NCBI GenBank assembly: GCA_019828565.1
Contig: JAHDYR010000003.1
Location: forward strand, 620,001 to 684,000
DNA from: Carpediemonas membranifera
Taxonomy: Eukaryota; Fornicata
DNA length: 64,000 bases
Direction: 5' to 3'
A program made the translations under genes and the position numbers. Below, in pieces: positions 41,289-50,151 of the stretch. Each line of letters begins with the position of its first letter. The first letter of the stretch is position 1. The notes under the pieces were generated by a model that saw only the letters and a list, made by a program, of their open reading frames with translations, made no database searches and was not told the DNA's origin.

Positions 41289-42722
41289 ATGGCCAAGAAG
41301 AGGGCGAAGATCGACGAGGATTACGAAGAGGATTATAGTGACGAGAATGAGGATTATGACATCGACGAGGAGGTTGAACCTATCCCAGAACAAGCGAACG
41401 AGGTCGATTTTGAGCAAGTCATTGAGAACGAAGATGATCGCAAGTATCTGAATAGTCTGACGCAAGTTGAGCGAATCCAGATCCTTAACGACAGGTGGCA
41501 GCGCAGGCGTCTCGAGCTGGAGGCCCAGCAGATTCAGGCGAGCACGTCGGGCGCCATGAAGCGCAAGGCCGCCCACCACTCCTCCTCTGGCCGTGCCCAG
41601 GCCATGCGCGTTGCTGCCCAGCGCAACCAGAAGCAGAAGCACGATGTTGAGGAGGAGGACGACATTGCGGACCTCCTCTTTGAGGGAATGGAGGACATCG
41701 ACGACGACATGGAGCAGCGCATGCTCGAGAGCGACGACATCCAGGCCGCCACCATCGGCAGGAACGAGATCATGGACCATGTTGGGTCATGGCGCGAGAA
41801 GGCACTGAAAGGCCTGTTCGTCCGATATGTCGCCGTCCCTGCCGCCATGATGCCCGACAAGCGCGATAAGAACGGCAACTCGCTGCCCAAGCAGAACGTC
41901 TACGGCATCGGCCGCATCGAGGCCATCGTCCACCGTGCCAAGTCCAGCAGGTTCGCCGCCCGACTCGCACGGGCGGACGACGAAGTTTCCAGGGCCAAGG
42001 TCGAGCGGGACGAGAAGCTTCGCAACTGCAGACTCGAGCTGGACGTCGTGGGGGACAAGTTGAAGCGCTACACGATGACGCACATCTCGTCGGACCCCAC
42101 TCTCTCGGCCACGGAGTTTGAGCGCTGGACGGAGTTCCACAGCGCCAAGGGGAGGTCCGTGCCCGCCGTGGGTGACGTAGACAAGGCTGGGCGTCTGCTC
42201 GCCATGCTGCGGTGTGACCCTAAGCCGACGGGTGCGGGGCGGGGGACCGTCCACAAGAAGGAGCGGTACACGCACGCTGACCTCGCGGAGGCCATCGGCC
42301 AGAAGCACCTGCTGCCCGCGAACCTGACTGCGCGCGTGCAGTACGTGAACCTACACGTTACTAGCCTCAGACAGAACCTCGCCCTGATGCCCGCCGGGAC
42401 CGACGAGCATGCTGCGGTGTCTGATGAGATACAGATGTTGATCACCGCGAAGGAGGCCGCCATGGCAGAGCTGAAGTCCCGGGGCGAGGTCAAGTCCAGC
42501 AATGCCGCGAGAGGCGGGTCGACCGCCAAGCAGTATCACGTCCTTAACCTCGACAAGTGCGCCATTCTCGCGGCCAGCCAGCCCCGCAAGCACGCGATGA
42601 CTGTGGTTCCGAGCAGCCTTTCGAAGGTGGACGAGACGATTGCCCAGATCCAGGTGGTGAAGAGCGCGCTCGACCCGGCCGTGATCAAGGCGACCCTGGA
42701 GCGGCTGAACATCAAGGTATGA
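41289..42722 (+). CDS. RTF1: RTF1, Paf1 complex subunit (Plus3 domain)
   Basis: 477 residues. A strongly acidic N terminus is followed by LNSLTQVERIQILNDRWQRRRLE, the histone-modification-domain-like segment of RTF1. The Plus3 domain at ~160-300 shows IMDHVGSWREKALKGLFVRY, the NVYGIGRIEAIVHR strand pair and three well-placed basic residues (HRAKSSRFAARL). The C terminus is helical and ends in a leucine-rich stretch. RTF1 travels with RNA polymerase II, binds phosphorylated Spt5 through Plus3 and promotes H2B ubiquitylation. The length is a little shorter than animal RTF1. It ends 98 bases from the stop of the convergent CLP1. Confidence 0.88.
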   Translation: MAKKRAKIDEDYEEDYSDENEDYDIDEEVEPIPEQANEVDFEQVIENEDDRKYLNSLTQVERIQILNDRWQRRRLELEAQQIQASTSGAMKRKAAHHSSSGRAQAMRVAAQRNQKQKHDVEEEDDIADLLFEGMEDIDDDMEQRMLESDDIQAATIGRNEIMDHVGSWREKALKGLFVRYVAVPAAMMPDKRDKNGNSLPKQNVYGIGRIEAIVHRAKSSRFAARLARADDEVSRAKVERDEKLRNCRLELDVVGDKLKRYTMTHISSDPTLSATEFERWTEFHSAKGRSVPAVGDVDKAGRLLAMLRCDPKPTGAGRGTVHKKERYTHADLAEAIGQKHLLPANLTARVQYVNLHVTSLRQNLALMPAGTDEHAAVSDEIQMLITAKEAAMAELKSRGEVKSSNAARGGSTAKQYHVLNLDKCAILAASQPRKHAMTVVPSSLSKVDETIAQIQVVKSALDPAVIKATLERLNIKV

Positions 42723-42820
42723 GTGTGGCGTTTGTGATAAATGAGGCACTGCAATAAGGCCTTTATGAGATGATGGACACAGTACAGCTCAACACTCTCA
42801 TGGTGCAGGACGGCCATTTA

Positions 42821-44407
42821 TTACAAGCCACTGTACGGCTGGCACTTGAAGCTGTTGTCGGACACCAGCAGGTAGAGCTTGTCCCGCCCAACCTCGCCCC
42901 GCATCGTCAGCACGAGCTTGGTGATCGAGTCCGCCTCCTTCGCCTTGTCCAGCACGTCGGCAACCCACCCCACCAGACGGACCGGCCGGCTCAGCGAGAC
43001 GTCCGCAGAGGCTTCAGCGTCCTGGCCCTCGCCCTCGGGAATGGGTTCGTGCGACACTGCGACGACATGGTGCTGCAGATGCTCTGTTGACAGATGGGCT
43101 ATGTCCATCGTGTACGCCGTGACGCGGCCGTCAACAGCACCGACGACCGTCGACCACTCTGAAGCGGTGCGGTGCATTGTCTGGGGCTGGACCATCACGA
43201 CTCGCGATAGAGGGACTGTGACCGTCCTAGCCCGGGGTATGGGCGTCGTGGGGCCGACGTAGCGGGCCCTGTCGCCCTCTGGAACCCTCAGGGCGTGCGG
43301 CCCGTTGAGGTAAGCATCCATGATGCGGTCAACGGGGTTCGTCTCCGCGAGGTTCAGCTCCCGTACGATGGCGGAGATGTGCTTCTGCAGCACGGGCAGT
43401 TTAAAGTGCCACTGGATGTTGCGGGCCGGAGCGTTGGCCGCACTGACAGCACCCTGGTGCTGGGCGAAGAAGCGGCGGTAGCGGATGGGGTTGCCCATGC
43501 CGTAGTCGGAGAGATCCCACAGCGCCACGCAATGCGAGACGTGACATGTGTCCTGGTTGAAGAGACGGATGACTTTCATCAAATGATGCGACGGCTCGGC
43601 CAGGGCGGCGTACTCCGCGTCAGGCCCAGCGGCGCCTTGCTTCGTGGTCAGCTTTGGGGGGTGGCAGCGTTGATCGTCGACCACGACACAGCAGACGGTA
43701 GAGCTCGGCTGCCTCACGCGCTCCCGGACGGCGGCCGTGAGCTTCTCGAGGCAGTTGTCGTAGTGCTTTATGCTCCTGTCAGCCTGCGTGCCTCGAGATT
43801 CGTACTCGCCGATTTCTTTGGTCCTGCCTACGAAGTGGCAGATGGGCGTCTGGACCCGTAGGCCGTCGACAGGCCAGCCTTGGATGAGCTCAGCAGCCCC
43901 GATGCATCCAGGAACACCCAAACCGTCTCCAGAGGGGTCCAGGGAGACATACATGATTGTCTTACCCGGGTTGATGCGAGCGACATTGTTGATGACAGAG
44001 CGGCAGAGGCCGGTGCGACCCACCTGCCCCTTGCCGTCCCTGGTGCCACCAGTAACTACAAAGCACGGCGTGGACCTGGGCTCCTGCGTCTGGGGGTCAA
44101 TGTGGTGGCGGGGAGCCCCAATTGATTCCTGTAGGAAACGAGTCAGTCCCTGGCTTAGAACAGCGCCACTTTGTTGACTTCTTTCAACCTTTGCGGGACC
44201 AACAGTAGTAACCTTAACCTTGGTGGTATTATGTCCAGAAAAGAGGTTATGCAGGCCGAATCCGAGCCGGTATGTCTTGTTTCGCACTAATTCTGCACCA
44301 AAAACATATGCAGATCCAGTCACAAGCATTAAATCTGCAGTTCCATTGTTAGGTACCTTAATAAAGAGCTCATCATACTCTTTGAGCTCGTATTCTTGAG
44401 ACCCCAT
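42821..44407 (-). CDS. CLP1: CLP1, mRNA 3'-end cleavage factor / polynucleotide kinase family
   Basis: 528 residues. The N-terminal beta domain (KEYDELFIKV, GSAYVFGAEL, YRLGFGLHNLFSGH) is characteristic of Clp1. The nucleotide-binding core follows. At the Walker A position the sequence is TGGTRDGKGQVGRTGLCR (~119-136), whereas the family has GxTDVGKSTxCR. The catalytic Lys seems replaced by Arg (VGRT) and there is a six-residue insert. Downstream are ARINPGKTIMYVSLDPS, CVVVDDQ and the C-terminal domain. Yeast Clp1 is also kinase-inactive and works as a scaffold in cleavage factor IA, so a structural role in 3'-end processing is the better inference. The start matches the family's short lead-in. 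Confidence 0.85.
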   Translation of the reverse strand: MGSQEYELKEYDELFIKVPNNGTADLMLVTGSAYVFGAELVRNKTYRLGFGLHNLFSGHNTTKVKVTTVGPAKVERSQQSGAVLSQGLTRFLQESIGAPRHHIDPQTQEPRSTPCFVVTGGTRDGKGQVGRTGLCRSVINNVARINPGKTIMYVSLDPSGDGLGVPGCIGAAELIQGWPVDGLRVQTPICHFVGRTKEIGEYESRGTQADRSIKHYDNCLEKLTAAVRERVRQPSSTVCCVVVDDQRCHPPKLTTKQGAAGPDAEYAALAEPSHHLMKVIRLFNQDTCHVSHCVALWDLSDYGMGNPIRYRRFFAQHQGAVSAANAPARNIQWHFKLPVLQKHISAIVRELNLAETNPVDRIMDAYLNGPHALRVPEGDRARYVGPTTPIPRARTVTVPLSRVVMVQPQTMHRTASEWSTVVGAVDGRVTAYTMDIAHLSTEHLQHHVVAVSHEPIPEGEGQDAEASADVSLSRPVRLVGWVADVLDKAKEADSITKLVLTMRGEVGRDKLYLLVSDNSFKCQPYSGL

Positions 44408-44596
44408 TGTTGTCGACCCTTAAAGTGCACTAAGAAAGTCTGGCTCAGTCGGCCCAGGAATGCCTTCAATGGACGTCTGCCTGTTAAAGATCGCCTCAAC
44501 AACGACTGGCGCGTGTTTGGCGACATTTATATCGTTTACATCAGGAGAATGTATCATTCCTCGCCAACATAACCACTTAGCTCGTCTAGCGCAATT
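44408..44596. promoter_or_regulatory. shared divergent promoter region (CLP1 / Sec6-like)
   Basis: 189 bases between divergent start codons. No specific element was recognised. Confidence 0.45.
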
Positions 44597-46852
44597 ATGC
44601 TTCGTAGGCGCCTTCAGACAGCCGAAGGACAAGACTTAGATGCCTTAGTCCAGGATTATGATAAGAAGCGGCAGTTTGCCGAGCTTCAACTCGAGGTTGC
44701 GCTCAAAGGACAGGCTGTGGATGCTGAGAAGGCTGCTGAGCTCCTAGATGAGACCCGCCAGCTATTTGTACAACTTAACTCTGCGATCGCTGGGATCTTC
44801 TCGAAAGCCACTGTCACATCCGGCCTCTTCCCCGACGACGATGCTGTGGCCCGCATGGAGGGCTTCGCGACAGACCGGACGCGCATCACACAGACCATGT
44901 CCGACTTCGACGCCATTCTGGCCATCCCCATCGAGGTTAGCAGCCTTCAGGAGGTCCTTGAGGCGAAGGCATGGCTGGAAGACCCCGAGCTCATGATACG
45001 AACCTACCGCCGCGTCGCTCGCCTGTACAAGCGGAAGGCTGAGCTGATGAAGCAGAGCAAGCAGTACCCCGAGGAGAAAGAGACGCTGCAGCTCTACGAC
45101 AAGCAGGTCGACACGCTCAATAAGGCGTTCTGGGAGCAGCTATGGCAGACCTGGCGCGAGGAGTTCATCGCACTGGCCAAGACAAAGCCCCAGATGTTTG
45201 ACGCGATCATCCAGGTCGTGGAGGAGCAGGACGTCGACTACGGCGTTCCGGGTAAGTGGCGCCGCAAGCTCAGCGAGGAGGTCATCTTCTCCATTCAGTA
45301 CACACAGCGTCTCGTGGCCAAGAAGCACATCCCGACCGGAGTGAACGTGCTTCAGTACACCCTCGAGCATCTGGACGATCTCGTCGACCGAGTCTTCGAC
45401 GTCCAGGACTACGTCGTGCCCCGCATGCCGCCCAGCTACGACTTCGGGGACATGTACCTCACCATCGTCCACTCGATCATCAAGACCATCTTGGCCCAGA
45501 TGGAGATGCCGTCCCCGACGGAGCTGCCCGCCGTGTTCCTCTGGATCTCCGAGTACGAGGCTCGGATCATGTTGACGGGCAAGGTGGCCCTGCTCCGCAA
45601 GCTGTTCGTGAACTCGAACCTGTCCGACTCGCTCTCAACCCATATCCACCAGTACGTCGACAAGATCGCGGAGAGACTCAAGAACGCAGTATACATCGCC
45701 GTGAACTCCATCGAGGACACTCCACCAATCGCAGACGCAGATGACCGCCTCCTCCTGGCCGACGGCCTTGCGGTGTTCAAGATAGTCCGCGACGTCGTCC
45801 TCGGCGTGTACGGGACGAAGAATTCAGAGCTCGTCGGCAGGTTCATCAAGATCGTGCGGGAGCAGTACAGCAAGCTCGCTATGGCCCTCAAGAGCACCAC
45901 TCGGAACGCCGGCGGGAAGAAGACACCCGAAGCAAAGCTCAGGATACTCTCCGCCATCGCCAACACCGCCCTCGAGGGCCACGCCTCCGTGCTCGACCTG
46001 CAGGAGCACACGGCGGCCACTCTGGGCGATGCGGGAGATGATGTCGTCAAATCCCTGGAGCAGTGCGGCTTCTACGACACGGCCATCGTCGCCATCGAGA
46101 CGTTGGCCGACTTGCTCATCGACCAGAGCCGGGGTGCGATAGGGCATCTGTACACGGTCCAGTGGATGGCCGCGGCGAGGGACGGGTGGCCCGACCCGAG
46201 TCCCGAGGTCTGTGAGATCCTGGGGTCCATGGCGGACCTCGTGGAGCAGATCGTGGCCGTGCTGAAGCCCCAGGCGATGCGGAACATCCGCAGGCTGGCG
46301 TTAGAGCGGCTGGCGGTGAAGATGCTGCAGCCGTTCTTCAAGGACACCAAGCTGAACGTGTGCGAGGCCTTTGCATCTCAGTTCAGGACAGACATCGACG
46401 CGGTGAAAGCGGCGTTCAGTGAGGACCCGCTCAAGGTCTCTAGCCGGGTGATCGAGCGGGTGCACACGTCGATGGACAACCTGATCACCCTCCTCCGCAA
46501 CGACGACGACACCATGTTGGCGCTGAGTGTTATGAACCTCTTCCAGGTGGTCCCCGATATCACAAGGCCCATGCTCAAGGCAGTCATGGTGCACCACCCC
46601 AAGAGCGGCGCTTTCGGTCTTGTGGACAAGCATAAGAACGTCACATATCCTGCAGATCCGAAGGAGGAGACCTCGCACCCCTTCTGTGTGGCCTTCTATA
46701 AGGAACGCCGCAAGAAGATCGTCGAGGAAATGGCCGCGCCCGAGCTCGAGATCGCCCCCGCCGTCAAGACACAGCCGAGTACCCCGAAGCAGCAGGTGGA
46801 GATAGAGCTGCCGGACGAGGTGGAGACAATGGACTTCGACGACATGTTCTGA
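44597..46852 (+). CDS. exocyst subunit Sec6-like (EXOC3)
   Basis: 751 residues, almost entirely helical. Early residues form coiled-coil-like helices (DALVQDYDKKRQFAELQLEVALKG). The middle has WLEDPELMIRTYRRVARLYKRK. The central part (FGDMYLTIVHSIIKTILAQM, then PAVFLWISEYEARIML) resembles the Sec6 family's conserved bundle with a W/Y-rich WIxEYE segment. The C terminus carries an acidic tail. Length is close to Sec6 (about 750-800 aa). Exocyst tethers secretory vesicles to the plasma membrane. CATCHR-family tethers are hard to tell apart by eye, so another exocyst or COG-like subunit remains possible. Confidence 0.6.
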   Translation: MLRRRLQTAEGQDLDALVQDYDKKRQFAELQLEVALKGQAVDAEKAAELLDETRQLFVQLNSAIAGIFSKATVTSGLFPDDDAVARMEGFATDRTRITQTMSDFDAILAIPIEVSSLQEVLEAKAWLEDPELMIRTYRRVARLYKRKAELMKQSKQYPEEKETLQLYDKQVDTLNKAFWEQLWQTWREEFIALAKTKPQMFDAIIQVVEEQDVDYGVPGKWRRKLSEEVIFSIQYTQRLVAKKHIPTGVNVLQYTLEHLDDLVDRVFDVQDYVVPRMPPSYDFGDMYLTIVHSIIKTILAQMEMPSPTELPAVFLWISEYEARIMLTGKVALLRKLFVNSNLSDSLSTHIHQYVDKIAERLKNAVYIAVNSIEDTPPIADADDRLLLADGLAVFKIVRDVVLGVYGTKNSELVGRFIKIVREQYSKLAMALKSTTRNAGGKKTPEAKLRILSAIANTALEGHASVLDLQEHTAATLGDAGDDVVKSLEQCGFYDTAIVAIETLADLLIDQSRGAIGHLYTVQWMAAARDGWPDPSPEVCEILGSMADLVEQIVAVLKPQAMRNIRRLALERLAVKMLQPFFKDTKLNVCEAFASQFRTDIDAVKAAFSEDPLKVSSRVIERVHTSMDNLITLLRNDDDTMLALSVMNLFQVVPDITRPMLKAVMVHHPKSGAFGLVDKHKNVTYPADPKEETSHPFCVAFYKERRKKIVEEMAAPELEIAPAVKTQPSTPKQQVEIELPDEVETMDFDDMF

Positions 46853-47094
46853 GGGTGTAGATGCCATGATAAACGATGTAGTACTCTTTCTGGGCCGGCG
46901 GGGAGGTGACTCCAGCCAATCGGGCTGAACTTCTCAAGAAAGCAGGCACATCCACATACGGAGTTTAGGGATTGCTATGTCTGCATCATGGCCGCCTGCG
47001 CGGTGTCTGGCCCGAGCAGTTTATGACAGCGTCCTTGTGGTATTTAGAGGTTTATGTGGAGGATTCATGTAAAGGTGACTTAAGCTGTCTTTTA

Positions 47095-47124
47095 GACTCA
47101 ACAATTCTAATCCTGCGCAGCACA
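47095..47124 (+). repeat. 30-bp direct repeat, left copy, arm B
   Basis: Same 30 bases as at 48753-48782, same orientation, upstream of the truncated nuclease. Confidence 0.9.
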
Positions 47125-47251
47125 CTACCTCCACTCACCCACTTCAGCCCTCGTCTGTACCATCGGGCTTTCGTGCTTTCAGTCGTCGGTCTGCACGAAA
47201 AGATGCGTCGTCCATCGTCTGTGTCGAACGCTGCTGTCTTCTTTCGCGTCT

Positions 47252-48652
47252 GTGCTCGTATGTTACGCGCTCGACACCCTAGGCGAGCTCGACACTGAGG
47301 TTGCCGCCATAGCCGCCGATCATGGCATGCATCATCGTCAAATGCATGCATCGCCCGAGGGGCAACGGGTGGGTCGCACTGGTACCGTGGCCGAGGCTCT
47401 CGTCGGCGTGCTGTCGTGCGTCACGCGCATGAGTGCTGCAGTGACCAAGCTGGTCACACTCACTCGTGCCGTGAACCTCGAGCTCAGTCAGGCCCTGCCA
47501 GAGCCGAAGCTCGTCCCGTTCGTGCCGATGGCACCGGTCAGGCCTGGGTTCATGACCATCGAGCGCGGAGTAACAGCGCTCACCCCAGCGATGAAGCGGC
47601 GCCTGCGTGTGCACGTGAATTGGTCAGCAACCAAGAATTTGACCGACGAGCAGGTTGATAGATACGAGCGTGATCACGGCGACATCACCAAGCTCCGCAG
47701 AGTGCTCTCAGTGAAGACTGACGGGGTCTCTGCTGCTGTGACGGTTTGGGTGGGTCGCGAGAAATACCGTGGCGGTCGGGTGGCTGACCGGCCCACGTAC
47801 AAAAAGGGTAGCAGCAACAAGCGGGCTCGGCTCGGTCAGGATGACGCCGAGGCTACTCCTGCCCCGGACATTCAAGCTCTCATGGGCTTCGACCTTGGTG
47901 CTCGGTCGCTGGGCGGCTACACGATCCGCCGCCCAGACGGGCAGAGTGTATCTGGCGTACTCGCTAAGTGTGGCTACACTGCCACCCCCACTTTCCGCGT
48001 GAATATGAGCGTAGCATCGTTCAAAACGACAAGTCTAGAGGCTCTCAAACAGTCGATTAGGTTTGTCCATGAGAACATCGTTCAGATCATCAACGAGGGG
48101 ACTAGAAAGTGTTTCTGCCGTGCGACTTTTGCCAATCACTGTCTGCGCCTGAAGCACTTCGCCCGGGCTGGACGTCAACTCCTGGATGATCTCGGCGGGC
48201 GCCCCCCGGAGCCCATTCACCTCGAAGTCGCGTATGGGGCTGCACTGTTCGGTTCCGCCGGCACTCCCTCCTGTGCTCCGTACCGCCACTTTGCTCGAGC
48301 TCTTCCTGGCATCATGCTCCGGCACAACGTCGTCGTGAGTGTCACGATGGTCTCGGAATTCCGCACTTCCATCGTGTGGCCATACTGCAAAGCACACTTC
48401 CGACGTGTGGTGCACACACACCGCACCATGCTCTGCCAGAATCCCGCGTGCGAGGGAGCTCCATGGCGCGTTGAACGGCTACGTCGGCATCCCGAGCAGA
48501 GAGACATACTTCTCAATCTCTCTCACCGAGATAAGAGCGCCAGCGAGAACATCCTTTGGTGCACCTTCGATGCAACTTCAGATCAGATAGAGCAATCTCC
48601 TTTCCACTACGACTCCCAGAGAGGTGCTTCCTCGCTATCATTAACTTGCTAA
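47252..48652 (+). pseudogene. Fanzor-like (eukaryotic TnpB-type) nuclease, copy B, 5'-truncated
   Basis: The frame is open for 466 codons but starts without an ATG; the first in-frame ATG is at 47324. The N-terminal part present in copy A has been deleted. Within it the three RuvC motifs are in one frame: RuvC-I GFDLGARSL (Asp at codon ~214), then EVAYGAALFGSAGT…P, RuvC-II VSEFRTS (Glu ~369) and RuvC-III SHRDKSASENIL (Asp ~427). A Cys pair LCQNPAC lies between II and III. The partner pair normally reads CxxC after FRTS; here it is WPYC, so one zinc ligand is missing, a change consistent with a single base. The family (Fanzor/OMEGA, relatives of TnpB and Cas12) consists of RNA-guided DNA nucleases of transposons. 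The catalytic triad survives but the protein is N-terminally truncated. Confidence 0.78.
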
Positions 48653-48685
48653 GTTGAGCAAACACGCGCTGCAGCGCGCGTGATA

Positions 48686-48780
48686 TGCTGCGCACGATTG
48701 ATAGAGTATGATGAACCACACTGCGATCCTGATGCTGCTTGGATCACTGTGTGACTCAACAATTCTAATCCTGCGCAGCA
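48686..48780 (+). other. two-tier stem-loop between nuclease and eIF2B-delta, arm B (candidate omega RNA / right end)
   Basis: Outer arms 48686-48699 and 48767-48780; inner arms and loop as in arm A. The perfect palindrome CGCGCTGCAGCGCG is at 48665-48678. It starts 34 bases after the nuclease stop and ends 10 bases before the eIF2B ATG at 48791. Structure and position suggest a guide-RNA-type transcript or a transposon end; transcription is not shown. Confidence 0.55.
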
Positions 48781-48782
48781 CA
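48753..48782 (+). repeat. 30-bp direct repeat, right copy, arm B
   Basis: Same sequence and orientation as 47095-47124. It overlaps the 3' arm of the stem-loop and abuts the eIF2B-delta leader. Confidence 0.9.
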
Positions 48783-48790
48783 GTCCTTCG

Positions 48791-49885
48791 ATGCCAGCCA
48801 TGTTCAAGCATCTACACGAGCTGGACCCGCAGAAGTCCAGCTCCGCGGTCATGTCCTGCGAGGAGGGGAGCGCATCCGCGGCCCGCTTCTCGATCAGAGA
48901 CGTCAACGACGTGTACAGCGAGTGCACTGACCGGATCACGGCGTTCCTGCAGACCTATGCGGAGATGATCGGTTCGATCAAGAAGCTGCACACAGACACG
49001 CTTAATGCCAGCCCATGGCATCGCCTGGCCAGCCTCAGGCTCGACGCGCTCATGAGCAACGCGGAACTGGGCCGCTCGCTGCCCATCCCCGTCGACAACA
49101 TCGTGGACCTCCTCAAGCAGGAGATCAGCGACATCGAGGCCCAGATGCGCAAGGACGACACCGTCACGAAGGAGTGCGGCTGCGACAAGCTGCTCGAATT
49201 CATCGACACGCTCCAGTCGAAGCGCGTCACCATCGCGGGCCAGTTCATCGGCGAGCGCATCGTCAGCCTCGTCAACGACGGCAACCGCGTGCTGACGTAC
49301 GGATACAACAGCGTCATCGCGCGCGGCCTGATCGGCGCCCGCCAGGAGGAGGGCAAGGACTTCGAGGTCACCGTCATCGACGCGCCGCCTCGCTACACCG
49401 GCCGCCGCATGCTCCATAGCCTGCAGAGCGCGGGTATCCCATGCTCGTACTGCCTCATCGGGGCGGCCTCGCGCGTCGTCAAGGAGGCCGACACCATCCT
49501 GCTCGGCGCGCACGCGTACATGGCGAACGGCGCGATGGTCGGGCCGGTTGGCACCGCGATGGTCGCTGCGATCGCGAACGACCGCCACAAGCCGATCCTC
49601 GCTGTGTGCGAGACGATCAAGTTCTGCAACCAGGTGCAGATCGACTCGGTCGCCCACAACGAGCTCTACCCCGCCGGCCAGATGGTCAGCCCCGCCTCGC
49701 CGCTCCATGGCGTCGAGAACGGCCCCAAGGTGCTCAACATCGCGTACGACGTCACCAGCGCGGACGACATCGCGGGCGTCATCACGGAGCTCGGGCTGTT
49801 CGCCCCGAGCGCAGTGCCCGCGGTGATGCGCGAGTACAGCAAGGACAGCCGGGACATCGTCGAGGAGCGCATCGTGTCCGAGTGA
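48791..49885 (+). CDS. EIF2B4: translation initiation factor eIF2B subunit delta, copy B
   Basis: 364 residues, identical to copy A except about one residue (Ala in TAMVAAIAND). It has the same Rossmann-like C-terminal domain and the same start. Because both copies have intact frames while the nuclease next to each is broken, selection seems to have kept eIF2B-delta, or the duplication is very recent. Both copies end in the same GGTTTATAAATG 3' context, which is the edge of the duplicated block. Confidence 0.9.
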   Translation: MPAMFKHLHELDPQKSSSAVMSCEEGSASAARFSIRDVNDVYSECTDRITAFLQTYAEMIGSIKKLHTDTLNASPWHRLASLRLDALMSNAELGRSLPIPVDNIVDLLKQEISDIEAQMRKDDTVTKECGCDKLLEFIDTLQSKRVTIAGQFIGERIVSLVNDGNRVLTYGYNSVIARGLIGARQEEGKDFEVTVIDAPPRYTGRRMLHSLQSAGIPCSYCLIGAASRVVKEADTILLGAHAYMANGAMVGPVGTAMVAAIANDRHKPILAVCETIKFCNQVQIDSVAHNELYPAGQMVSPASPLHGVENGPKVLNIAYDVTSADDIAGVITELGLFAPSAVPAVMREYSKDSRDIVEERIVSE

Positions 49886-50151
49886 GCCGTCGCGCCAGGT
49901 TTATAAATGTGCTTGCCGGAATCGATGCCTCTGTCAGTTGGAGCAGAAGAAACAACCTGGTTCGCGGCGTTGTCGACTGTGCGACCACGACGACCGCGGC
50001 CCCTTTCACAACCAGTCTTGTCCCGTTGTATTGGCGCTCTCGACTTGCCTGATTGCGGTGTAAACGAATTACATGGCCGCCGTAAATTGCATAAATGGAG
50101 TGAGCAGTGAAAGGCGCGTTCCTTGGATCCGAACCTACAGCTCAATACGCC

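Larger units (their letters stand above)
46972..49909 (+). repeat. arm B of a long inverted segmental duplication
   Basis: About 2.94 kb, the reverse-oriented counterpart of 26568-30226. It starts at TTGCTATGTCTGC, 120 bases after the Sec6-like stop, and ends at GGTTTATAAATG after the eIF2B-delta stop. It lacks ~730 bases present in arm A, with the junction at a three-base CTC overlap at ~47271. Outside that gap the arms differ by few substitutions and small indels. Confidence 0.93.
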
